NCBI GenBank assembly: GCA_017554335.1
Contig: JAFZIO010000032.1
Location: forward strand, 19,127 to 83,126
Direction: 5' to 3'
DNA from: Bacteroidales bacterium
GTDB taxonomy: Bacteria; Bacteroidota; Bacteroidia; Bacteroidales; UBA932
DNA: 64,000 nucleotides
Shown: piece after piece, positions 1 through 7,373 of the stretch
Position numbering within the stretch: position 1 is the first letter of the stretch
Layout of the letters: each line of letters begins with the position of its first letter
Position numbers and translations under genes: made by a program
The notes under the pieces: generated by a model
The model's database searches: none
What the model was told of the DNA's origin: nothing
The model's input: the letters and a program-made list of their open reading frames with translations, nothing else

Positions 1-924
1 ATTATGAAGCTGGGAGATCAGCCACAATGGGATGTCCAGGTGATACCGAGCGGCTCTGTCGCACTGGATCACGCACTTGGCATTGGTGGTTACCCCCGGG
101 GACGCATCATCGAAATCTACGGACCCGAATCGAGCGGCAAGACTACTCTTGCCATTCACGCTATCGCAGAAGCCCAGAAGCAGGGCGGAATAGCCGCTAT
201 GATCGACGCTGAGCATGCGTTCGACCGCAGCTACGCCCAGGCCCTCGGCGTCAATCTGGAGACCCTGCTTATCAGCCAGCCGGACAACGGCGAGCAGGCC
301 CTCGAGATTGCAGACAACCTTATCCGTTCCGGAGCCATCGACATAGTCGTAATCGACTCTGTAGCGGCACTTACCCCCAAGGCGGAGATTGAAGGAGAAA
401 TGGGAGACAACAAGGTAGGCCTCCAGGCCCGCCTGATGAGCCAGGCTCTCCGCAAACTCACCGCCAACATCTCCAAGACCAACACCTGCTGCATCTTCAT
501 CAACCAGCTGCGCGAGAAGATAGGCATCATGTTCGGCAACCCTGAGACCACCACCGGAGGCAACGCCCTCAAGTTCTACGCTTCAGTGCGCATCGACGTA
601 CGCCGCACCACCCAGCTCAAGGATGGTGACGAGGCCACCGGCAACCGCACCCGCGTGAAGGTCGTGAAGAACAAGATGGCCCCGCCTTTCAAGAAGTGCG
701 AGTTCGACATCGTCTACGGCGAGGGCATAAGCCACGTAGCCGAGATTGCAGACCTGGCCATTGAGTTCGACATCATCCACAAGAGCGGCTCATGGTTCAG
801 CTACAACGGCGAGAAACTGGCCCAGGGCCTGGCGTCCGTGAAGCAGCTCCTCAAGGACAACCCCGAGTTGTGCGACGAGATTGAAGCTCTGGTCCGGGAA
901 GCCCTGGCACAGGTTAAAGACTAA
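1..924 (+). CDS. recA: RecA recombinase, 5' end outside the window
   Basis: RecA forms ATP-dependent filaments on single-stranded DNA, drives homologous strand exchange and stimulates LexA self-cleavage. The visible 307 codons include the Walker A motif GPESSGKT, the VVIDSVAAL Walker B strand, the loop-2 region with [19 protein letters not shown] and the C-terminal domain. Bases 1-3 encode Ile in frame with the first ATG, giving IMKLGD. In the family this motif follows about 30 N-terminal residues, so that ATG is internal and the gene is cut by the window edge. A hairpin terminator follows directly, so recA ends its transcription unit. Identity is not in doubt. Confidence 0.97.
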   Translation: MMKLGDQPQWDVQVIPSGSVALDHALGIGGYPRGRIIEIYGPESSGKTTLAIHAIAEAQKQGGIAAMIDAEHAFDRSYAQALGVNLETLLISQPDNGEQALEIADNLIRSGAIDIVVIDSVAALTPKAEIEGEMGDNKVGLQARLMSQALRKLTANISKTNTCCIFINQLREKIGIMFGNPETTTGGNALKFYASVRIDVRRTTQLKDGDEATGNRTRVKVVKNKMAPPFKKCEFDIVYGEGISHVAEIADLAIEFDIIHKSGSWFSYNGEKLAQGLASVKQLLKDNPELCDEIEALVREALAQVKD

Positions 925-956
925 AAAAACGGCGGCCTTTGCAGGTCGCCGTTTTT
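925..956 (+). terminator. Rho-independent terminator of recA
   Basis: Complementary arms (AAAAACGGCG near 927 and CGCCGTTTTT near 947-956) enclose a short loop and end in a T tract immediately after the recA stop. The A and T tracts make it usable in both directions, so it may also serve the convergent ferredoxin gene. Confidence 0.85.
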
Positions 957-972
957 ATCGTTGATGCATTTC

Positions 973-1146
973 TTATTCACCGGGGGTGATTGCGCCCATG
1001 GGGCAAGCATCGGCACAAGTGCCGCAGTCGATGCACACGTTAGGATCGATGGTGTAAACATCACCTTCCTTAATTGCACCGGTAGGGCATTCACCCTGGC
1101 AGGTGCCACAAGCAACGCAGGTATCTGCAGAAATTTTGTAAGCCAT
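973..1146 (-). CDS. 2x[4Fe-4S] bacterial-type ferredoxin
   Basis: A 57-residue cytoplasmic electron carrier of the clostridial type. Two motifs, CVACGTCQGECP and CIDCGTCADACP, each give the CxxCxxCxxxCP pattern that binds two [4Fe-4S] clusters in cross-ligated fashion. The start MAYKIS at 1146 is chosen over an upstream TTG extension because it gives the normal family length and lies about 24 bases from a -7 box. It is a single-gene unit, convergent with recA and divergent from the DUF1573 gene. Such ferredoxins serve anaerobic oxidoreductases, for example pyruvate:ferredoxin oxidoreductase; the partner here is not visible. Confidence 0.93.
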   Translation of the reverse strand: MAYKISADTCVACGTCQGECPTGAIKEGDVYTIDPNVCIDCGTCADACPMGAITPGE

Positions 1147-1170
1147 AATTAAGTGTTTTGTTAGTGACCG

Positions 1171-1201
1171 CAAATTTACGGTATTGTATTTGAATAATCA
1201 A
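1171..1201 (-). promoter_or_regulatory. Bacteroidetes-type promoter of the ferredoxin gene
   Basis: On the minus strand TAAATTTG (1178-1171) matches the -7 consensus TAnnTTTG, and TTG (1201-1199) lies 20 bases upstream as the -33 element. This is one of the few promoters here in which both boxes are clear. Confidence 0.65.
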
Positions 1202-1222
1202 TACCAAGAATGATTTTTTGCA

Positions 1223-1230
1223 TATATTTG
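1223..1230 (+). promoter_or_regulatory. -7 box TATATTTG of the DUF1573 gene
   Basis: An exact TAnnTTTG match ends 5 bases before the ATG at 1236, so the predicted transcript has almost no 5' leader. It is divergent from the ferredoxin promoter. Confidence 0.6.
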
Positions 1231-1235
1231 CAGCC

Positions 1236-1634
1236 ATGAAACGCATAGCACTCATACTTGTTTTTTCGCTCTCAGCCCTCATAGCCGCCGCCCAGAAGGA
1301 CTTCGGCGGAACGGTCCGCTTCGACGCCACTTCTTACGACTTCGGTAAAGTGGACATCAAGGACGGAGCCGTAAGCTGCAGCTTCAAGGTGACCAACATA
1401 GGCAAGGACGTACTCAACATCTACGTAGTAACCAGCAGCTGCAGCTGCACGTCTGCCAAGTGGACCCGCGAAGACATCGCCCCCGGAGCCAGCGGCACCA
1501 TAGACGTGACCTATGCAAACGACGAAGGGCCTTATCCTTTCGATAAAGCCCTTACAGTCTATCTATCGAATCTGGAAAAACCAGTTATCCTTCACGTAAA
1601 AGGTACAGCCTACAGCGGCCGTAAAAAGAAGTAA
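1236..1634 (+). CDS. DUF1573 family exported protein
   Basis: A 132-residue protein with a signal peptide (MKRIALILVFSLSALIAAAQ) followed by one DUF1573 beta-sandwich. Family features visible are FDATSYDFGKVDIKDGAVSCSFKVTNIGK and the STSCSC-like run SSCSCTSA around residues 67-74, then a strand pattern ending in VKGTA. DUF1573 proteins are abundant in Bacteroidota, are related to immunoglobulin/ASH-like folds, and have no settled function. The ATG at 1236 is preferred over an upstream TTG because it starts the signal peptide and sits next to a -7 box. It is a single gene, convergent with the M16 peptidase gene across a structured repeat. Confidence 0.85.
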   Translation: MKRIALILVFSLSALIAAAQKDFGGTVRFDATSYDFGKVDIKDGAVSCSFKVTNIGKDVLNIYVVTSSCSCTSAKWTREDIAPGASGTIDVTYANDEGPYPFDKALTVYLSNLEKPVILHVKGTAYSGRKKK

Positions 1635-1639
1635 CGGTA

Positions 1640-1735
1640 GCCGCAGTGCCTGTATTTTTACGGGGCCTTTGGCTCCCGAAAAGGGAGGGGACCCGCTTGC
1701 GGGGAGGCGCCCCGTAAAATTACAGGCACTGCGGC
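1640..1735. repeat. Structured hairpin repeat, copy A
   Basis: A 96-bp fold-back element between convergent genes. The outer arms 1640-1666 and 1709-1735 are complementary over 27 bp with one mismatch. Inside are two small hairpins: CTCCC-gaaaa-GGGAG and CCCGC-tt-GCGGG. The core starting GGGGCCTTTGGCTCCCGAAA is shared with copy B (11122-11207), where the second hairpin reads CCCAC-gaa-GTGGG, a compensatory change that keeps pairing. The fold predicts a junction of three helices. It may act as a bidirectional terminator, a REP-like element, or both. Confidence 0.75.
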
Positions 1736-1743
1736 ATCAAACG

Positions 1744-4560
1744 TTATTCGCGCTCGGCTGTTTTGTCCGGGCTCATCACGACCTCGCCGAAGTTTCCGGA
1801 GTTCATGATTTTTGCCACGGCGTCGCGGATACCCTCAGCAGTGAGGGCGTTCACAGCAGCCTCATATTCAGCATCGTAATCTATATTGCCGAAGCGATAC
1901 CAGTAATTCACTACATCCATCCAGTAGCTGTTCTGGATACGCTTCTCGGGAACGTTCTTCTTGAAGTTCTCCGTCACGCGGGTCATCTGCTCTGCGGTAG
2001 GACCCTCGGTCGCAAGCTTGTTGAGACCTGCGGTAGCAAGCTCGCGCAGCTTGTCTGCAGAGCTGGGGTTGGTGTCGAAGTACACCTGAGCCAGAGCACG
2101 CTCCACAGGATACTTGACGATGGAGATAGCGGCGGAAGCACCATAGGTACCACCCTCTTCCTCACGCAGGGTCTCGGTATAAATCATATCGAGAATATAC
2201 TCTGCAGCGGCAAGATTAACCTTCTCGGCAACACTGTAATTCACATCGTAGCTGGAGTAGAACTGGAAAACTGTAGACTTGGGAGTCTGCATATCGACCT
2301 TGAACTCGTTGAGCACGCGGCCGGCAGGAATACGCTGTCCGTCATCGACCCAGTTGTATGCCTTCTTACCCTTGGGCAGTGAACCGATGTACTTCTCCAC
2401 CAGCGGCTTAAGGGTCTCAGCATCAACGTTGCCTACAATATAGACAACGGTACCTGCAGCGTCCTTGAAGAGCTTGCGGTAGTTGCGTTCAACGACCTTC
2501 ACGTCGGCCTGCTCGAGCACCTTCTCGTCGATGACGACGGAACGGGGGTTGCCTCCGGATACGGTACGCTGGAGCTCCTGCTGGAACTTGAAGTTAGGAG
2601 TATTGACCATATTGGGCAGTATGGCAGCAATCTGCTGCTTGCCAACGTTGTACTCGTCGGCATCGAAACGCATGTCCGTAAAGTACAGATAGAAAAGCTG
2701 AAGAGTGGTTTCCAGATCCTTGGGCTGGCAGGCTCCGGAGATACCGTGGGTAAGGTTCTCGAAGTAAGGAGTCACGCTCAGCTGCTTGCCGGCCAGCATC
2801 TTGGAAACGGTAGTAGAAGGATACTTGGAAACGCCGCCGTTGCTCATGAAGAGGCTCCAGACGTTACTCTCGAAGGACGAAAGGTCTTCGGTAGGAACAA
2901 GGGACAAACCGCCGTCCTTGACAAGGCGGATAATCACCTGATCCTTCTTGTAGTCGGTAGGCAGGAAAGCAACCTTCACACCGTTGGCAAGAGTCCACTC
3001 GGTAAAGCCCTTCACTAACTCACGGCTCTTCTTCACCTTGCTGCCCTTGAGCTTTGCAGGATCTACAAATTCGCTTGCAATCTCTTCCTCTGCATTGGCT
3101 GCGATCTCGGAAGCCTTAACCTTGTTGATAACCTCGAGCAACTGAGCTTCGGTCGGATTCACAAGACCCTCCTTCTGAGGACCGTTGTAAATAACCACCA
3201 TATTATCGTCGGTGATGATCTGGGCGACAGTCTGGTTGTAAACCTGGTTGGGAACCATCTGCAGAAGCTGTTTTACGAGCTGCGCTGCAACTGAAGGCTC
3301 CATAAAAGGCTTGTTGTAGAAGAAGTTCTGGAGAAGAGGTCGAATGAATTCTGCATTCTTACGGGTATCTGCACCTTCCGCGGCCTTCTCATAGCTGCTT
3401 ATGATTTCATCTTTGGCACGCTGCAGCTCACTGTCGGTAAAGCCATGACGCTTCATCTTTTCGATTTCTGTGTAGAAAGCCTCCAGAGCGGTAAGAGCCT
3501 CGCCTTCCTTGAAAGAAACGTCACCGTAAATCACGTCGCAGGTCTCGGTCATCTGTGTATCGCCGAGAGCACCTCCGAGGAAAGGAGCATCGGGTTTGGA
3601 TGAGATATCCTGCAGGCGCTCGTTCATTACGGAAGAGATGACACCCTTGATAAGATTGGTCAGGACGGCTACGTCTGTATTGTTATATTCCACAGGCAGA
3701 GGATCGCTCTTCCAGATAAGCTCTATCTCGCTGTTGGGCTGCTCGGGATCGGTAGCGATACCGATGATGGGCTCCTTGTTGTCGGGGATCTTGATAACGT
3801 CCTTGGCCTTGGGATCTACCGGTGCAGGTATGTCGGCGAACAAAGCCTTGATTTTAGCTTCGATCTTGTCGACATCGATATCACCCACTACAATAAGAGC
3901 CTGATTGTCAGGACGATACCAAGTCTCGTAGAAATTCACAAGGCTTTCGCGCTTGAAGGTTTCCAGGTTCTCCTGACTGCCGATAATAGAGCAGTCTGCA
4001 TACTTGGAACCCTTATACATGTACTGCCTGTCCTGCTCGTAGATACGCCACTGGGCGTTGCGGCGGGTACGGCGCTCCTCGAGGATGACTCCCCTCTCGG
4101 CGTCAATCTCTTCCTGCTCGTTAAGCACGAAATGGGAATAATCGTGCATCACAAGAAGGCAGGTATCCACAATACCCTCGCGCGTCACAGGCATATTGTT
4201 GAGCATGTACTGGGTAACCTCAACACCGGTGGAGGCGTTGATGTTGCGGCCGAACTCGGCGCCAATGCTCTGCAGATACTCAAGCATCTGCTTGCCGGGG
4301 AGGTTCTTGAGGCCGTTGAAGCACATATGCTCAAGGAAGTGGGCCAGACCGTCCTGGTCCGGTGTCTCCTGGATAGCGCCCACATGTGTGGCGAGATAGA
4401 ACTCGGCACGCTGTGCGGGTTTGTCGTTGTGCCGGATGTAGTAGGTCATGCCATTATCAAGCTTGCCAACCTTTACGGCGGAGTCATTGGGAAGCGGAGT
4501 CTGTGCGCTTGCCATTACTGCAGCAAATGCTGCTGCAAAGAAAATCAAAACTTTCTTCAT
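1744..4560 (-). CDS. M16 family zinc peptidase (pitrilysin-like, two-unit)
   Basis: A 938-residue exported M16 metallopeptidase with signal peptide MKKVLIFFAAAFAAVMASAQ. The inverted zinc motif HFLEH (HxxEH) is at residues 74-78, with the distal glutamates in DAERGVILEE around 154-162. The length fits two peptidase halves, the C-terminal one inactive: an AKLKGSKVKKSRELVKGFTE-like linker near residues 490-510 is followed by a second M16 repeat ending in the RVTENFKKN region. The family degrades unstructured peptides; here it probably acts in the periplasm. The gene has its own promoter downstream of mltG and is convergent with the DUF1573 gene. Confidence 0.9.
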   Translation of the reverse strand: MKKVLIFFAAAFAAVMASAQTPLPNDSAVKVGKLDNGMTYYIRHNDKPAQRAEFYLATHVGAIQETPDQDGLAHFLEHMCFNGLKNLPGKQMLEYLQSIGAEFGRNINASTGVEVTQYMLNNMPVTREGIVDTCLLVMHDYSHFVLNEQEEIDAERGVILEERRTRRNAQWRIYEQDRQYMYKGSKYADCSIIGSQENLETFKRESLVNFYETWYRPDNQALIVVGDIDVDKIEAKIKALFADIPAPVDPKAKDVIKIPDNKEPIIGIATDPEQPNSEIELIWKSDPLPVEYNNTDVAVLTNLIKGVISSVMNERLQDISSKPDAPFLGGALGDTQMTETCDVIYGDVSFKEGEALTALEAFYTEIEKMKRHGFTDSELQRAKDEIISSYEKAAEGADTRKNAEFIRPLLQNFFYNKPFMEPSVAAQLVKQLLQMVPNQVYNQTVAQIITDDNMVVIYNGPQKEGLVNPTEAQLLEVINKVKASEIAANAEEEIASEFVDPAKLKGSKVKKSRELVKGFTEWTLANGVKVAFLPTDYKKDQVIIRLVKDGGLSLVPTEDLSSFESNVWSLFMSNGGVSKYPSTTVSKMLAGKQLSVTPYFENLTHGISGACQPKDLETTLQLFYLYFTDMRFDADEYNVGKQQIAAILPNMVNTPNFKFQQELQRTVSGGNPRSVVIDEKVLEQADVKVVERNYRKLFKDAAGTVVYIVGNVDAETLKPLVEKYIGSLPKGKKAYNWVDDGQRIPAGRVLNEFKVDMQTPKSTVFQFYSSYDVNYSVAEKVNLAAAEYILDMIYTETLREEEGGTYGASAAISIVKYPVERALAQVYFDTNPSSADKLRELATAGLNKLATEGPTAEQMTRVTENFKKNVPEKRIQNSYWMDVVNYWYRFGNIDYDAEYEAAVNALTAEGIRDAVAKIMNSGNFGEVVMSPDKTAERE

Positions 4561-4583
4561 ATTGTTTTTCGTTAAGGTTTTTG

Positions 4584-4613
4584 CAAATATAATAATTATT
4601 TATTGAAATACAA
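4584..4613 (-). promoter_or_regulatory. Promoter of the M16 peptidase gene
   Basis: TATATTTG (4591-4584) with TTG (4613-4611) 19 bases upstream fits the Bacteroidetes promoter. The box lies 23 bases from the ATG, just downstream of the mltG stop, so the peptidase can be transcribed apart from the rpsA-mltG unit. Confidence 0.65.
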
Positions 4614-4616
4614 TAA

Positions 4617-5630
4617 TTAAATTTTATTATTCAATGCCGCCTGAAAAGCCCTTGCATTTCGGCCATGGGCCTCGGCAGTCTTGGCAAACACGTGTGTGCC
4701 GTCCAGATTCTTGCTGGCACAGAAGAACAGGTTGCCCCCGCCGTAGTCAGGGTTAAGCACCGCATCCAGATACTCCTTGTCCGGAACGCAAATGGGGCCG
4801 GGAGGCAAACCGGGATACTTATATGTATTATAAGGTGAATCGAATTCAAGATGACGGTAGAGTATGCGCTTGAGCTCATAATCGTAGCAGTAAGCTACGG
4901 TCGGATCGGCCTGGAGCAGCATTCCCCTGTTCAGCCGGTTGATATACACGCCGGCAATCTTCGGCAGCTCGGGCTTGTAATTGGACTCCCCTTTCACTAT
5001 GGAGGCGAGCACTACCGCCTCTTTGCGGGAAAGCCCCACCCTGGCCGCCTTCACCAGGTTATCGTCCGTCCAGTATGCGTCAGAGGCCTTTTTGCACCGG
5101 TCGAGGACATCGCTCAACGATGCTGTCCAGTATATATCATAGCTGGCGGGAAAGAAAGCGGCGAATACATTATCCGGCGTCACCCCGTAAGCGGCCAGCA
5201 GCTTTTCATCGTCCAAGGCCCTGATGACGGAAAGGGAATCCATCTGCAGCTGGTGCGATATTTTGCGGGCGATTTCCTTTTTGGTCCTGAGGGAACCTGC
5301 AAGCGTAAGGCGTACTGGCGCCTGCCAGCCGTTATTGAGCATGCGGGCCACATATACGCTGGTGCATGATGAACCTATGAGGTAGTGCCCCGGTTTGATG
5401 AATGAGGCCACTTCCTTCTGCGCAAACACCTTGCGCAGACGTTTCTCGCTGAGTATTGTAAGCTGCGTCTTGAGGCTTTCTATAACCTCGTCAGGGCCGT
5501 CGCCCTCATCCACGAAAAGTTCCGCGTTCCCGTAGAAATTGGGCAGCCTGTTATCCCTCAACCAGTTGTAGGCGACGAACGCAGCTATTGCCAGCAGAAG
5601 GACTACCAGAAGCTTTGCAATAGTCTTCAT
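4617..5630 (-). CDS. mltG: Endolytic murein transglycosylase MltG
   Basis: An inner-membrane lytic transglycosylase that cleaves nascent glycan strands and is thought to terminate peptidoglycan synthesis. One N-terminal transmembrane helix (about residues 5-22) precedes the YceG domain. The catalytic glutamate is E215 in LASIVKGESNY, followed by the family motifs LQADPTVAY, SPYNTYKYPGLPPGPI and a late THVFAKTAEAH. The length of 337 residues is normal. The start overlaps the upstream glucosaminidase stop by 4 bases (ATGA), so the two cell-wall enzymes are translationally coupled at the end of the rpsA operon. Confidence 0.95.
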   Translation of the reverse strand: MKTIAKLLVVLLLAIAAFVAYNWLRDNRLPNFYGNAELFVDEGDGPDEVIESLKTQLTILSEKRLRKVFAQKEVASFIKPGHYLIGSSCTSVYVARMLNNGWQAPVRLTLAGSLRTKKEIARKISHQLQMDSLSVIRALDDEKLLAAYGVTPDNVFAAFFPASYDIYWTASLSDVLDRCKKASDAYWTDDNLVKAARVGLSRKEAVVLASIVKGESNYKPELPKIAGVYINRLNRGMLLQADPTVAYCYDYELKRILYRHLEFDSPYNTYKYPGLPPGPICVPDKEYLDAVLNPDYGGGNLFFCASKNLDGTHVFAKTAEAHGRNARAFQAALNNKI

Positions 5631-6556
5631 CGGCGGCGCAGGACTATGGTGTCACCCTCGGCCGGTTTGTAGTCGGCAGACAGTTTGTTCATGCGGCGTA
5701 TTGCCGAGAGTTTGACGCCGAAGCGCTGTGATACCGCCCTTAAGGACTCAGGCTCTTCTCCGAAGATGTACTTCTCGGAGCCACGGGCGCCCTTGTTCTT
5801 CTTCGCCTTCAGGAACACCACGTCACCGGCCTTGAGAGGCTCGGAGGCCTTGAGATCGTTAAATGAAAGCAACTCTTTGAGGAAGAGGCCGTTGACAGCA
5901 GCGATAGACGCGTAGTCATCACCTTCCACGGCATAGATGCAAGGAACGCCGTTGATTTCGTAAACCGTGCGGGACAAGGAGAAATGATACTCTTCCTGGA
6001 CCTTTACGGGCTTGACTTCAACGGGCTGCTCTACCACCTGAGGAGTCTCAGGCACAACGGTATCCTGGTCGAAACGGTACAGCCTGTACTCTTCAATCAC
6101 TTTGACAAGCTTCTCCGCATAGCGGGGGTCGGTGGCATAGCCGGCGCTCTTAAGCCCCACAGCCCATGCCTTGTAGTCGGTAGGTTCGAGCTCGAAGAGG
6201 CCCTTGTAGCGGTCCCTGTAGCGCAGGAAGTCAGAATGGTCGCGGAAAGAGGCTTCAGGATTGGAATAGACACGGAAGCACTCGTTTTCCTTGTCGTCGT
6301 CCCTGTACATCTTCTTTCCCCTCCAGTCCGCGTGGCACTTAATTCCGAAGTGGTTGTTGGCCTTGACGGCCAGGGCCGACTGGCCTGCGGCGGACTCCAC
6401 GAGGCCCTGGGCAAGGGTGATGGATGCCGGTACACCGGTACGCTTCATCTCGGACCTGGCTATCGGAGCATACTTTTCTATGTACTTCTCATAGGCCCCG
6501 TCTGTCGCCGAAATGGCCAGCAGGGCAGCGAGTATAATGAACAAATACTTTTTCAC
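5627..6556 (-). CDS. Glucosaminidase-domain protein with LysM-like repeats
   Basis: A predicted exported peptidoglycan hydrolase of 309 residues. The signal peptide KKYLFIILAALLAISATDG is followed by a mannosyl-glycoprotein endo-beta-N-acetylglucosaminidase domain (residues about 25-155) with the family's glutamate in LAQGLVESAAGQS (E54) and the signature NNHFGIKCHADWRGKK. Two LysM-like segments follow (about 195-250 and 260-309). I chose the GTG at 6556 over upstream ATGs because it begins the signal peptide, does not overlap the rnz 3' end, and lies 5 bases from a TATCTTCG box. It is coupled to mltG by an ATGA overlap. Confidence 0.87.
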   Translation of the reverse strand: MKKYLFIILAALLAISATDGAYEKYIEKYAPIARSEMKRTGVPASITLAQGLVESAAGQSALAVKANNHFGIKCHADWRGKKMYRDDDKENECFRVYSNPEASFRDHSDFLRYRDRYKGLFELEPTDYKAWAVGLKSAGYATDPRYAEKLVKVIEEYRLYRFDQDTVVPETPQVVEQPVEVKPVKVQEEYHFSLSRTVYEINGVPCIYAVEGDDYASIAAVNGLFLKELLSFNDLKASEPLKAGDVVFLKAKKNKGARGSEKYIFGEEPESLRAVSQRFGVKLSAIRRMNKLSADYKPAEGDTIVLRRR

Positions 6557-6561
6557 AAGTG

Positions 6562-6569
6562 CGAAGATA
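6562..6569 (-). promoter_or_regulatory. Candidate internal -7 box TATCTTCG
   Basis: One mismatch from TAnnTTTG, directly abutting the rnz stop codon and 5 bases from the GTG start of the glucosaminidase gene. It suggests extra, near-leaderless transcription of the two wall-hydrolase genes. Confidence 0.4.
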
Positions 6570-7373
6570 CTAAAATTCGAAAACATCGCAATCGGATGCC
6601 GCTTCGGCATTCGGAAATACTTCCCTGCACTCTGCAAGAAGCGCGCCGATATCTGCGATGCGGGAAGAATAATGGCCTATGACAAGCTTGCCGGCGCCGG
6701 CCTTAAGCGCGCATTCAGCTGCCTGCGCCGCCGTCGAATGGAAACGGACCGCGGCTTTGTCGGCCATGTCGTTCATGTATGTCGCCTCGTGATAGAGGCA
6801 GGTTACGCCTTTTACGTACTCCGGAAGCTCGTCGAACGGAGCCGTATCGGAGCAGTAGGCGTAGGACTTGGCCACGTAAGCGGGATTCTCCTGCCTGTGG
6901 CGTTCAGTTACGGTCTCGTCGAAGCGGAAACCGTAGCAGTCTATTTTATGCTTCAGCGGGAAAGCGCTGACCGTAAGATGCTTGGACGTATGGATCAGTT
7001 CCGGCGCCTTCATCTGGAGAGGATGGAAGCGGAGCTCGAACAGATCCTCGGATCCGAAATAGCTCTTGTAGAAATTGAGTATGCCCCCCAGAGCCTGCGG
7101 CCCGTAGATATCAAGCGGAGCCGTACGCCCGTACATAGCCATGGAGTTCAGCAGACCGAACAGGCCGAAAAGATGGTCTCCATGTATGTGGGAGATGAAA
7201 ATGGCTTCCAGCTTCACGAAGGAGAAGTGGCACTTGCGCATCTGCTTCTGCGTCCCTTCACCACAATCAATAAGAAACAAGCGCCCGTTCGCAGTGAGCA
7301 TCTGGGCGCTTGGATTTCTATCAGAAATGGGCATGGCCGAAGCCGTGCCCATTGTCGTGACGCTGAAGAGCAT
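6570..7373 (-). CDS. rnz: Ribonuclease Z, short form
   Basis: A metallo-beta-lactamase-fold endonuclease that trims tRNA precursor 3' ends. The zinc motif SHIHGDH (H62, H64, D66, H67) is intact, as are the later ligands in SYAYCSDTA, the HEAT motif in LYHEATY, and the GHYSSR histidine. At 267 residues it is shorter than the roughly 300 usual. The gap falls between GFRFDETVTE and NPAYVAKSYAY, where Bacteroidetes homologues normally carry a longer insert. The start overlaps the rpsA stop by one base (TAATG), so expression is tied to S1. Confidence 0.9.
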   Translation of the reverse strand: MLFSVTTMGTASAMPISDRNPSAQMLTANGRLFLIDCGEGTQKQMRKCHFSFVKLEAIFISHIHGDHLFGLFGLLNSMAMYGRTAPLDIYGPQALGGILNFYKSYFGSEDLFELRFHPLQMKAPELIHTSKHLTVSAFPLKHKIDCYGFRFDETVTERHRQENPAYVAKSYAYCSDTAPFDELPEYVKGVTCLYHEATYMNDMADKAAVRFHSTAAQAAECALKAGAGKLVIGHYSSRIADIGALLAECREVFPNAEAASDCDVFEF

